This document shows, one piece after another, positions 5,280 through 11,897 of a stretch of 22,350 nt of DNA. The position numbers and the translations under genes were made by a program. Origin of the DNA: a virus; IMG/VR virus record IMGVR_UViG_3300045912_000211, positions 1 through 22,350 of that record; one strand, 5' to 3'. Positions within the stretch are counted from its first letter, which is position 1; every line of letters begins with the position of its first letter. Below the pieces are notes generated by a model. It was given only the letters and a program-made list of their open reading frames with translations. It had not been told where the DNA came from and did no database searches.

Positions 5280-6743
5280 ATGGACACTCTCGAATTTCAC
5301 CCGCTGGCGAACCTGTTCCCGCTGATCGAAGGCGAGGAATTCGACGCGCTTGCGGGTGACATTCGGGACAACGGGCTGCACGAGCCGATCGATCTCTATC
5401 AGGGCAAGATCCTCGACGGCCGCAACCGCTACCGCGCGGCGCTGGCCGCAGGCATTGAACTCGAAAAACGGAATTTCCGGCACTATCACCCGGAACTGTA
5501 TGGAGACCCGCTCGCCTATGTGATCTCCAAGAATCTCAACCGCCGGCATCTGGACGATCGTCAGCGCGCATCGGTCGCTGCAAAGATCGCGAATTTCACG
5601 CATGGGGGTAACCGCAGCAACCCGCCAATTGGCGGCTTGACCGTCGACCAGGCGGCGGAAAAATTGAACGTCTCGCCCCGGCAGGTTGAGCGCGCTCGCA
5701 CAGTGCATGACCACGGTGTGCCGGAAGTCCGCGATGCTCTCGACCGTGGTGAAATAGCGGTGTCCGCGGCGGAGCGCATTGCTCGCCTTCCGCAGAAAGA
5801 GCAGGTCGAGGTGATCCGGCGCCACCTGCCCAACGGTTCCCGAGCAATAATGGGCTCGCGGGTCGAGCCGGACGATAGCCTCGACTATTTCCCCACTCCG
5901 CCGTGGGCCACGCGCGCGCTCATTGAAGTTGTTCTGCGTCAGACCGGCCACGCCGCGAGTGTGCATGCCCAAACGGTTTGGGAGCCCGCATGCGGCGAAG
6001 GGCACATGGCGGAAGTGCTGGCGGAATATTTCGGCGATGTGGTTGCCTCCGACATCCATGATTACGGCTACGGTCACACTGCGAATTTTTTAGGCGATAT
6101 CGTCCCTAGTACGGACGACTGGATCATAACGAACCCGCCGTTCGGCAAGGATGCGGAAGCGTTCGTACTACGGGCGCTGGAATTCGCCCGCGTGGGCGTT
6201 GCGATGTTTCTGCGGCTGCAATGGCTGGAAACCAACGGGCGTTTCGAGCGGGTCTTTCTGCCTCATCCGCCAGCGCTGATCGCGCAGTTTGCGGAGCGCG
6301 TGCCGCTGCACAAGGGACGCTGGGAGCCAGACGGCGATACGGCAACGGCTTATCTCTGGATCGTCTGGCTGAAGCTGCGTGCGGGCCGGGACACGAGGTT
6401 CATGTGGATTCCACCGGGTCAGCGCGAAGCCCTGACGAAGCCCGACGATGCCGAGCGCTTCACCGCGCATCCCGTGATCAGGCGCAGCCCACGGCCCGCT
6501 GCGCCGGTGACCGCACCGGCGGATGCACAAGCACAATGCCAGCCTGAAACAGAGTCGCAATCCGAACCGCAAGCCTTGCCCGATAACGAACACGGCGGTC
6601 CTCCAGGCGCCGTGGAGCCCGCGCATGTCTCCTCAGTCCCCAGCCCCGCAGGCGCGGGCTCGCCTTCTCAAGACGATATCGATCTGACGCTTCCGGATTT
6701 CCTCGACCGGCGGGTGCCAGCGCAGGCGGAGGCGGTGGAATGA
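5280..6743 (+). CDS. ParB domain fused to a SAM-dependent DNA methyltransferase
   Basis: A 487-residue two-part protein. Residues 1 to about 190 are ParB-like: HPLANLFPLIEGEEF, the ILDGRNRYRA box (44-53), then a helix-turn-helix region (LTVDQAAEKLNVSPRQVERA, 120-139). Residues about 200-375 form a Rossmann methyltransferase: PTPPWATRALIE, the SAM-binding EPACGEGHM (235-243), an acidic VASDIHDYGYG and the catalytic NPPF (285-288), a motif typical of N6-adenine or N4-cytosine amino-methyltransferases. A disordered Pro/Gln/Glu-rich tail (400-487) follows. It most likely binds phage DNA through the ParB/HTH half and modifies adenine, perhaps for self-protection. The target sequence is unknown and activity is unproven. 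Confidence 0.85.
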   Translation: MDTLEFHPLANLFPLIEGEEFDALAGDIRDNGLHEPIDLYQGKILDGRNRYRAALAAGIELEKRNFRHYHPELYGDPLAYVISKNLNRRHLDDRQRASVAAKIANFTHGGNRSNPPIGGLTVDQAAEKLNVSPRQVERARTVHDHGVPEVRDALDRGEIAVSAAERIARLPQKEQVEVIRRHLPNGSRAIMGSRVEPDDSLDYFPTPPWATRALIEVVLRQTGHAASVHAQTVWEPACGEGHMAEVLAEYFGDVVASDIHDYGYGHTANFLGDIVPSTDDWIITNPPFGKDAEAFVLRALEFARVGVAMFLRLQWLETNGRFERVFLPHPPALIAQFAERVPLHKGRWEPDGDTATAYLWIVWLKLRAGRDTRFMWIPPGQREALTKPDDAERFTAHPVIRRSPRPAAPVTAPADAQAQCQPETESQSEPQALPDNEHGGPPGAVEPAHVSSVPSPAGAGSPSQDDIDLTLPDFLDRRVPAQAEAVE

Positions 6744-6946
6744 GCAATCCCATTATCGCCGCCATCTCGCCACCGCGCGAAACCGCGCCATCCGGCACCG
6801 ACAAGCGCACCCGCTGCGCCTATGCGATCTGCCGGCGGATCCTGCGCGGCGCCTGCGCCTGCGAATATGCGCGCATCGATCCGCCCTGTCCGGAGCGCAT
6901 GCTCGCCGCCCTCGACGCCGAATCCATCTTTGCAGGGGAGGGGTGA
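6740..6946 (+). CDS. Cysteine-rich mini-protein
   Basis: A 68-residue protein starting at ATG 6740, overlapping the previous stop (ATGA). Five cysteines (26, 31, 39, 41 and 50) in RCAYAICRRILRGACACEYA and DPPCP could bind zinc or form a small structural core; similar Cys-rich short proteins occur in rhizobial phages. No function is known. It is followed 1 nt after its stop by the next gene. Confidence 0.65.
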   Translation: MSNPIIAAISPPRETAPSGTDKRTRCAYAICRRILRGACACEYARIDPPCPERMLAALDAESIFAGEG

Positions 6947-6947
6947 G

Positions 6948-7328
6948 ATGCCCCGTCACGAAAACATGGCCCGGCGCTGGACGTTCGATTGGCCGCTTGC
7001 CGTCGATATGGCGCGTTCGGGCGCGACGGTGGAATTCATTGCGCAACGCCTCGGCCGCAGCGTCGCCCAGGTGATCTGGAAGTTCAACAACGAAGGCCGG
7101 CCTCTGCCGCCGCGCGACGGCAGCCGCAAGCGCGGGCCGCGCAACCGCAGCGAGCCCGAAGGCGATAGCGAGCGCCTCGTGCCGGCGAAAATCTCCGCCG
7201 CGCAGGATGCCGAGCGCAACGCCCGCGCCGCGGCCGCCGCCCGCCGCAGCCTAACCGCGCAAATCTTCGGCGACCCGCCGCCGGGCTTCTCCGCCCTCGA
7301 CCGCAAGCAAGCCGAGCGCCGCCCATGA
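6948..7328 (+). CDS. Small basic DNA-binding-like protein (HTH)
   Basis: A 126-residue protein with an N-terminal helix-turn-helix-like stretch, VDMARSGATVEFIAQRLGRSVAQVIWKF (about residues 19-46), similar to sigma-region-4/GcrA-type recognition units, followed by a basic Arg/Pro/Ala-rich tail (residues 50-126). ATG 6948 was chosen because GGGGAGGGG lies 4-12 nt upstream; the frame extends upstream only as a shadow of the Cys-rich gene. Probably a phage regulator or replication accessory; no target is known. Confidence 0.7.
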   Translation: MPRHENMARRWTFDWPLAVDMARSGATVEFIAQRLGRSVAQVIWKFNNEGRPLPPRDGSRKRGPRNRSEPEGDSERLVPAKISAAQDAERNARAAAAARRSLTAQIFGDPPPGFSALDRKQAERRP

Positions 7329-7774
7329 GCAACAGCAAGTGGAAATCCGCCATGCCGCTCGGCGACATGACCCGCGACATCGCGATCATGCTGCGGCAGA
7401 GAAAATCGCCCGCCTATATCGCTTCGGTGTTCGGCTGGAGCCTGACCTATTTCCACGAATTCTGCCGGGTCAACCGCATCGATCTGCCGGAGGGCGAATC
7501 CATAGCGCCGCCCGACAGAACGCCGGTGCGGCCCAAGCGCCGCGCAGAGCGAACCTTAAGCCGCCCGCTTCAGCTTTCCTTCAACACCGAGGCCCGCATC
7601 GCGGCCGCCATCCAGGCCGCTGCCATCGAGCGGCAAACCTCGGTCTCCGCCATCATCGATCGCATTCTCACCGGCGCGCATGACCGCGGTCTGTGGCCGC
7701 GTCTGCTCGGCGCCAATGCAGATTCCAGTTCCGTTGCGTCCGCGTCAAACCCGAACCCGGAAACGCAAGGATAA
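7325..7774 (+). CDS. DNA-binding-like protein with HTH and ribbon-helix-helix-like tail
   Basis: A 149-residue protein. Residues about 15-50 (DIAIMLRQRKSPAYIASVFGW) resemble the HTH of the preceding gene, suggesting duplication and divergence. Residues about 88-125 (QLSFNTEARIAAAIQAAAIE followed by TSVSAIIDRIL) fit a ribbon-helix-helix strand plus two helices. ATG 7325 overlaps the preceding TGA. With its neighbour it forms a pair of small DNA binders directly upstream of the replication gene; regulation of replication is inference from context. Confidence 0.65.
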   Translation: MSNSKWKSAMPLGDMTRDIAIMLRQRKSPAYIASVFGWSLTYFHEFCRVNRIDLPEGESIAPPDRTPVRPKRRAERTLSRPLQLSFNTEARIAAAIQAAAIERQTSVSAIIDRILTGAHDRGLWPRLLGANADSSSVASASNPNPETQG

Positions 7775-7783
7775 GCGGGCGGT

Positions 7784-8692
7784 ATGTCGAATCCCTGGAT
7801 GAAGTTCTATCCGTCCGACTGGCGGGCCGACCCGGCATTGCGCGTATGCTCGATTGGTGCGCGCGGTCTGTGGATGGAGATGCTGTGCCTGATGCACGAG
7901 GCGGAGCCTCGCGGCTCGCTGCTGGTGAACGGCAAGCCCGTCAATGACCGGATGCTTGCCAATCTGTGCGGGCTGCCGGCGCGGGACTGCGCGGCGCTGA
8001 TCGGCGAGCTCGAGGATGCCGGTGTCTTTTCGCGTGACGAAGACGGGACGATTTACAGTCGGCGCATGCGGCGTGACCACGCGAAAGCCGAAGAGGGCCG
8101 AAAGCAAGTGTCGAAGCGATGGGGAGGCGACGAAGGCCCGCCGCCGCGTGGACCTAATAGGTCACCTAATAGGTCACCTAATAGGTCACCTAATAGGTCC
8201 GACGATAGGTCACCCCCATCCGGACCTATTACTCAGAAGCCAGAGTCCAGAAGCCAGAGTGGAGAGAACGCGCGCGCGCGCGAGGCGCCGTTGATCGAAC
8301 TGCAGGCTGAAATCGCCACGGAAATCCTTGCGAGCAAGGGACTTCCGCTCGATGCGCTCGAGGGCACAGGCCTGATGCATCAGGCGCAATGCTGGCTGAA
8401 TCAGGGGATTCCGAAGGATTTCATCATCGCAACCGGCATCCGCGTCATCGCCAAGCTGCCGCGCTTCCCCGATCTGAAATACCTCATCACCGCGATGGCC
8501 AACGAGTGGCAGCGGGCCTGTGAACAACCCCGGTCAACATCGGATAAATCCCATGCTCAAACCGCTCCCCGACGTAACGGCATTACCTCCGCAATCGACG
8601 GACTCGTCGAACGCTTTGAAGCAGAGGCGAGCGAAGGTGGCGAAATACGCGAAGCTGTTGCTGGGCTGCTTCCGGACCGGCGATGCCACTGA
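7784..8692 (+). CDS. Phage replication initiator-like protein (DUF1376-type N-terminus)
   Basis: A 302-residue protein. Residues 1-100 (MKFYPSDWRADPALR, SIGARGLWMEMLCLMHEAEP) match the winged-helix N-terminal domain seen in phage O-type and DUF1376 replication proteins. A repeated linker (PNRS units, about residues 123-144) is encoded by the 12-bp iterons at 8153-8212. The C-terminal part (ELQAEIATEILASKGLPLDA, then PRFPDLKYLITAMANEW) is helical. This mirrors lambda O, where the initiator gene contains its own origin. The end at 8692 overlaps the next gene by about 140 bp, unusual here, and the last 10 residues (DRRCH) look out of frame, so a frameshift or a late start of the next gene is possible. 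Confidence 0.8.
   Translation: MSNPWMKFYPSDWRADPALRVCSIGARGLWMEMLCLMHEAEPRGSLLVNGKPVNDRMLANLCGLPARDCAALIGELEDAGVFSRDEDGTIYSRRMRRDHAKAEEGRKQVSKRWGGDEGPPPRGPNRSPNRSPNRSPNRSDDRSPPSGPITQKPESRSQSGENARAREAPLIELQAEIATEILASKGLPLDALEGTGLMHQAQCWLNQGIPKDFIIATGIRVIAKLPRFPDLKYLITAMANEWQRACEQPRSTSDKSHAQTAPRRNGITSAIDGLVERFEAEASEGGEIREAVAGLLPDRRCH
8153..8212. repeat. 12-bp iterons inside the replication gene (candidate origin)
   Basis: Four tandem copies of CCTAATAGGTCA (8153-8164, 8165-8176, 8177-8188, 8189-8200; the last ends in CC) with exact 12-bp period, plus a degenerate fifth copy at 8201-8212 sharing ATAGGTCA. The units are dyad symmetric (GACCTAATAGGTC at 8151-8163 is a perfect palindrome around its centre). 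A half-site GACCTATTA lies at 8223-8231. The period keeps the reading frame, encoding SPNR repeats. Layout and position match iteron origins such as lambda ori inside gene O. Confidence 0.75.
8234..8260. repeat. Tandem 13-bp direct repeat
   Basis: CAGAAGCCAGAGT occurs at 8234-8246 and 8248-8260, separated by one base (14-bp period). It follows the iterons and precedes the CG run; it may be part of the origin or merely a slippage duplication in the linker. Confidence 0.6.
8269..8282. repeat. (CG)7 alternating purine-pyrimidine run
   Basis: Seven consecutive CG dinucleotides encode Arg/Ala in the linker of the replication protein. Such runs can form Z-DNA and are prone to slippage. It lies 69 bp after the last full iteron. 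Confidence 0.6.
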
Positions 8693-9104
8693 TCCGGAGG
8701 TCTACACAACAGCGGTTGTCGCGGTGCTCGCCGATTATCCGGATGACGTCATTGAGCGGGTGATCGATCCAAGGACCGGTCTGCCGTCGCGCCTGAACTG
8801 GCTGCCAACCATCGCCGAGATCAAATCGGCCTGCGAAGACCTTTATGGCCATCGCCGGCGCATGGCGGAATGGCATGACGGCGCGAACAAGCAGATCGCG
8901 GCCCGCAAGACGCTCGCCATCACCGATGGCCGCTCTCCGGAACAGATTGCGGCACACAAGGCGGCGCAGGTGGAAAGCCTGAAGGCGCAGCTCGGGCCGG
9001 GGTTGCGCAAGGGCTACTTGCCGCCGACCGACGGCAGGCATGCGGAGCGGGTCGCTGCGGATCTGGCGCGTCGGCGCGCTCTGCGGGAGGCCAGAGGGGC
9101 ATGA
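8553..9104 (+). CDS. Replication-region protein of unknown function
   Basis: A 183-residue mostly helical protein. The N-terminal part (KVAKYAKLLLGCFRTGDATD, then VYTTAVVAVLADYPDDVIE) and the Trp/Pro segment SRLNWLPTIAEIKSACE resemble the hypothetical proteins that follow initiator genes in alphaproteobacterial phages, in the place of lambda P (helicase loader). The role as loader is inferred from position. ATG 8553 has a GGAT about 7 nt upstream; GTG 8520 and GTG 8637 are alternatives, the latter giving a much smaller overlap with the initiator gene. Confidence 0.65.
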   Translation: MLKPLPDVTALPPQSTDSSNALKQRRAKVAKYAKLLLGCFRTGDATDPEVYTTAVVAVLADYPDDVIERVIDPRTGLPSRLNWLPTIAEIKSACEDLYGHRRRMAEWHDGANKQIAARKTLAITDGRSPEQIAAHKAAQVESLKAQLGPGLRKGYLPPTDGRHAERVAADLARRRALREARGA

Positions 9105-9622
9105 ATCTCCTCGCCCTGATCGATCAGGCTGTGGCCGAGGGCCTTGCAGCGCACGAAAGCTACCTGTCCGCCTACGGCAAGGAAGGTGGACGGGCACACA
9201 AGATGATCGTGCGCAAGGTCACAAAGGCTCTGCGCGAAAGCCTCTCGGCGCCAAAGGACGACGAGCCTGCGGAAGCCCCGCAGCGCGAGCCGGAAGCGCC
9301 CTCGCCCTACTTTCAGTGCGACGTCTGGTCGAGGGAATGGTGGGCCCTGTTCTTTGCCGAGATCGATCGCGGCCGGTCGGTGCGCTTCATGCTCGAAAAC
9401 GCAATCAAGTCTGAAAAAGGCGCGGTCTTCACCGTCACCCGCGACAGGACGCCGCCGCCCGATCTTGTCGAGTGCATGCGGGCTTATCCGAGCGACGGCG
9501 ACGCTGCGATCAAGTGGCGGCTGTGGCTCAACCGGAAGGGAATCCGACTGCCGGACTGGCGCGGCCGTATGTGGATATTCCTGCCATCGGACGCGCCCGA
9601 AAGCGAAATCACCGCCGCCTGA
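9101..9622 (+). CDS. Unknown early protein
   Basis: A 173-residue protein starting at ATG 9101, overlapping the previous TGA. The N-terminus (residues 1-50) is a helix with basic residues, then a Pro/Glu linker (about 50-66), then a Trp-rich compact region (DVWSREWWALFFAEIDRGRS) and a C-terminal WRLWLNRKGIRLPDWRGRMW. No family or motif is recognised. Its place between replication genes and the antiterminator suggests an early function only. Confidence 0.7.
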   Translation: MNLLALIDQAVAEGLAAHESYLSAYGKEGGRAHKMIVRKVTKALRESLSAPKDDEPAEAPQREPEAPSPYFQCDVWSREWWALFFAEIDRGRSVRFMLENAIKSEKGAVFTVTRDRTPPPDLVECMRAYPSDGDAAIKWRLWLNRKGIRLPDWRGRMWIFLPSDAPESEITAA

Positions 9623-9659
9623 CGACAACCACAAAACAGCACCGCGAATGAGGGAAACG

Positions 9660-10259
9660 ATGGAGATGGGTAATATCGAGCGGGCTGCGATCCATGCGGG
9701 ATTACTCGCCTCTCCCGATGCGCTGCGGCCGGCCTTCCACGATCCGCGGCAGTGGCATGTCCTGGTGGTCGCGCCGAACCACGAACGCAAATCCGCGGAC
9801 TGGCTGCGGGAAACCCATCACCGCGTCTATTTCCCGAATTACTCGGTGCATGTGCGAAGCCGCGGCGGCCAGCGCCGCACCATCGTACGGGCCCTGATAC
9901 CAGGCTATCTGTTCCTGGCCACCGCGCCCGAGGCCGATGTCGACGGCTTGGTCGACGACGTTCCGGGTCTTGTGCGCTGCCTTCGTGATGAGAAGCGCAA
10001 CCTCTACACGGTTCCGGAATGGGAGATCGAACGGCTGCGACAGATCGAAGCCGACTTCAATCTGCCCGGGATCCACGAACGCCCAATCCGCAAATGGCGG
10101 GTCGGCGAGCGCTGCCGCACTGTGGAAAGACTGGGACTTCCCTGGCAAGGGGTGGTCGTGGGACTCGACTCCCGGGACCGAATCATCGTTGAGGTGAAGG
10201 GTCTGCTGGGACGGGCCACGAAGGTCACCCTCGCCCCGTTCCAGATTGAGCCGATATAG
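9660..10259 (+). CDS. NusG paralogue, likely late-gene antiterminator
   Basis: A 199-residue protein with the NusG layout: an NGN domain (residues about 31-110; WHVLVVAPNHERKSADWL, then the hallmark ALIPGYLFLA at 78-87) and a KOW-type C-terminal domain (about 149-199; VGERCRTVERLG and GVVVGLDSRDRIIVEVKG). NusG/RfaH proteins bind RNA polymerase and change its response to terminators. It is the last early gene, followed by a hairpin-rich leader, an intrinsic terminator at 10380-10405 and then the morphogenesis genes, the position of lambda Q. ATG 9660 is preceded by GAGGGA; ATG 9648 and 9666 are possible. It lacks any SsrA-like or other fusion. Confidence 0.85.
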   Translation: MEMGNIERAAIHAGLLASPDALRPAFHDPRQWHVLVVAPNHERKSADWLRETHHRVYFPNYSVHVRSRGGQRRTIVRALIPGYLFLATAPEADVDGLVDDVPGLVRCLRDEKRNLYTVPEWEIERLRQIEADFNLPGIHERPIRKWRVGERCRTVERLGLPWQGVVVGLDSRDRIIVEVKGLLGRATKVTLAPFQIEPI

Positions 10260-10306
10260 GCAAAGGCTTTCCGCTTCACGGAGACCCCTGGCCAAGTCGC
10301 TCAATG

Positions 10307-10341
10307 CCGGGAAAGGCCCGGTCGACCGCACCAATTTGGTG
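10307..10341. promoter_or_regulatory. Structured leader elements upstream of late genes
   Basis: A short hairpin CCGGG-AAAGG-CCCGG (10307-10321) and a palindrome CACCAA-T-TTGGTG (10329-10341) lie in the 166-bp gap between the NusG paralogue and the first late gene; GGCTTTCC is repeated at 10264-10271 and 10354-10361. They could be RNA or DNA signals for antitermination. No clear promoter was found. Confidence 0.35.
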
Positions 10342-10379
10342 TGGCTGCGCATGCGGCTTTCCCTGCCGGATATCCGATC

Positions 10380-10410
10380 AAAGCCCCGCCATCGTGCGGG
10401 GCTTTCTGCT
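10380..10410 (+). terminator. Intrinsic terminator ahead of the late operon
   Basis: AAAGCCCCGC (10380-10389) and GCGGGGCTTT (10396-10405) form a perfect 10-bp GC-rich stem with a 6-nt loop, followed by CTGCT. The A-tract and T-tract make it work in both directions. It lies only 20 bp before the first late gene, so late expression needs read-through, fitting the NusG-type factor encoded just before. Confidence 0.8.
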
Positions 10411-10425
10411 GGTGGGTAGGGTAGA

Positions 10426-11184
10426 ATGGCGCGCGCATCGTTCACCATTTCCGTCGATACCCGCGATGTCATGAAGGCCATCGATCGGCTGCGCCGTGAA
10501 GACGCGCCTTTCGTCACCGCCTATGCGCTCACCAAGACGGCGCAGGATATCAAGGCCGAAGAGGTGAAGACCATGGGGCAGGTCTTTGATCGCCCCACGC
10601 GCTTCACTCTCAATGCGCTCTATGTGAAGACCGCAACCAAGAAAGACCTTTCCGCCGTGGTCGAATTCAAGGATGGCGGGGGCAAGTCCGTACCGGCTTG
10701 GCGCTATCTCGGGCCGCAGGTCTCGGGCGGTGGCCGTCAGAAGAAATCCCATGAGCGCAGGCTGGAACGGGCGGGAATCCTGCGCTCCGACGAATACGTG
10801 GTGCCGGGACAAGGGGTGGAACTCGATGCCTACGGCAATATGCGCGGCGGGCTGATCGAACGCATTCTCTCGCAATTGCAGGCGGCGGAACAGTTCGCTG
10901 GCTATCAGGCTAACGAGACCGCGCGCTCCCGCAAGCGCAACGCCTCAAAGCGGACCGGGCGCTATTTCCTGTTGCGGGGGCGCGGCGCGCCCGACGGTAT
11001 CTATCATCGGCCCGCGGGCAACACCCGCGAGATCAGGCCGGTGATGATGTTTGTGAAGGCCCCGCGCTATCAGAAGCGCTTCCCGTTCTACGAGGTGGCG
11101 CAGAAGGTCTTCAATGATCGGTTTCTCATGCATGCCCGGGCCGGATTCGAGCGGACCATCAAGCCGGTCAGGGTCAAGGCATGA
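10426..11184 (+). CDS. Phage morphogenesis protein (unknown, minor tail/head-like)
   Basis: A 252-residue protein with an N-terminal strand and helix (FTISVDTRDVMKAIDRLRRE), a hydrophobic helix (FVTAYALTKTAQDIKAEE), a basic centre (RQKKSHERRLERAGIL) and a C-terminal PFYEVAQKVFNDRF. The organisation resembles gp10/HK97-family head-tail and tail-component proteins, and relatives sit before terminase genes in some alphaproteobacterial phages. I cannot assign a precise role. TAGGGTAGA precedes the ATG. Its position upstream of terminase, rather than with the tail genes, is unusual. Confidence 0.7.
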   Translation: MARASFTISVDTRDVMKAIDRLRREDAPFVTAYALTKTAQDIKAEEVKTMGQVFDRPTRFTLNALYVKTATKKDLSAVVEFKDGGGKSVPAWRYLGPQVSGGGRQKKSHERRLERAGILRSDEYVVPGQGVELDAYGNMRGGLIERILSQLQAAEQFAGYQANETARSRKRNASKRTGRYFLLRGRGAPDGIYHRPAGNTREIRPVMMFVKAPRYQKRFPFYEVAQKVFNDRFLMHARAGFERTIKPVRVKA

Positions 11185-11273
11185 TCGCGGGTCCTTCCGA
11201 CGACCCCGCCGCGTGCGAGTAATTCGGACCCCGATGTTGCGCCAGTCTGGCAGTCGCAGTTTCACGGTTAACG
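11185..11273. other. Non-coding gap with candidate cos site
   Basis: The 89 bp ahead of terminase small subunit hold GCGGGTC (11187-11193) that pairs with GACCCCGC (11202-11209) apart from one bulged base, a palindrome GCCAG-T-CTGGC (11241-11251) and GTTAAC (11267-11272); GTTAAT and GTTAAC recur at 11276-11281 and within GCGTTAACGC (11296-11305). Terminases of the GpA type cut a cos site normally placed here, and repeated motifs could serve as small-subunit binding sites. This is inference; the exact nick positions cannot be read from the sequence. Confidence 0.35.
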
Positions 11274-11897
11274 ATGTTAATGGCGGGAGAAACAGGCGTT
11301 AACGCGCCACGTGCCGTGATGATGAGCATCGCGGCTTTGGCGCAGCGTGATGGCGTGTCCAAGGCCGCCGTGTCGCGCAAGGTGAAGCAGCTTGCCGAAG
11401 AGCACGGCCTGACCGTCGAGCGGGACGGGCAGGGGCGTGTCGCCGGCGTGAACGTGGCCGAATACGACCACCTGCGCGGCAGGTACGGGGATCCGTCGAA
11501 GGCGCAGGCAGCCCGCTCCGTGCGGGTCGATACCCCGCCGCTTCAACCCAATGAGACCTATGACGAGGCGCTGCGGCAGAAGACCTGGATCGAGGCCGAG
11601 CGCGCCCGGCTGAAACTCGCTGAGGAAGCCGGGCAATTGCTCCGGGTCGATCGCGTGGCCGATGCCGCCATGACGTGCGGTGAGGATGTCGTGCGCAGCA
11701 TCGACCGACTCGGGGGGTATGTCGACGAAATGGCTGCCGCGGTCGCCAAGGATGGCGTGCATGGCCTGCGCGTTCTGGTCAAGGAAATCACCCGGCGCCT
11801 GAAGGCGGATGTCGCGCGCTCGCTGGAACAGATTGCGGCTGGCGCCCCGGTCTCGGATGAGACCGCGGTTCAGGAGCCGGCGGAGACCGGTCAGTGA
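11274..11897 (+). CDS. Terminase small subunit (Nu1-like)
   Basis: A 207-residue protein. Residues about 17-50 (MSIAALAQRDGVSKAAVSRK) form a winged helix-turn-helix for recognising packaging sites; residues about 97-150 (YDEALRQKTWIEAERARLKL then EAGQLLRVDRVADAA) resemble the Nu1/DNA-packaging oligomerisation region found just before GpA-type terminases. The small subunit binds cos and loads the large subunit. No Shine-Dalgarno sequence precedes any candidate ATG (11274, 11280, 11319, 11322), so the exact start is uncertain. Its TGA overlaps the GTG of the large subunit (GTGA), as expected for coupled subunits. Confidence 0.75.
   Translation: MLMAGETGVNAPRAVMMSIAALAQRDGVSKAAVSRKVKQLAEEHGLTVERDGQGRVAGVNVAEYDHLRGRYGDPSKAQAARSVRVDTPPLQPNETYDEALRQKTWIEAERARLKLAEEAGQLLRVDRVADAAMTCGEDVVRSIDRLGGYVDEMAAAVAKDGVHGLRVLVKEITRRLKADVARSLEQIAAGAPVSDETAVQEPAETGQ

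Noticed and set aside
5280-6626. Leftward ORFs opposite the ParB-methyltransferase gene (5217-6077 and 6168-6626)
   Set aside because: Arg-rich shadows of the strongly supported rightward gene.
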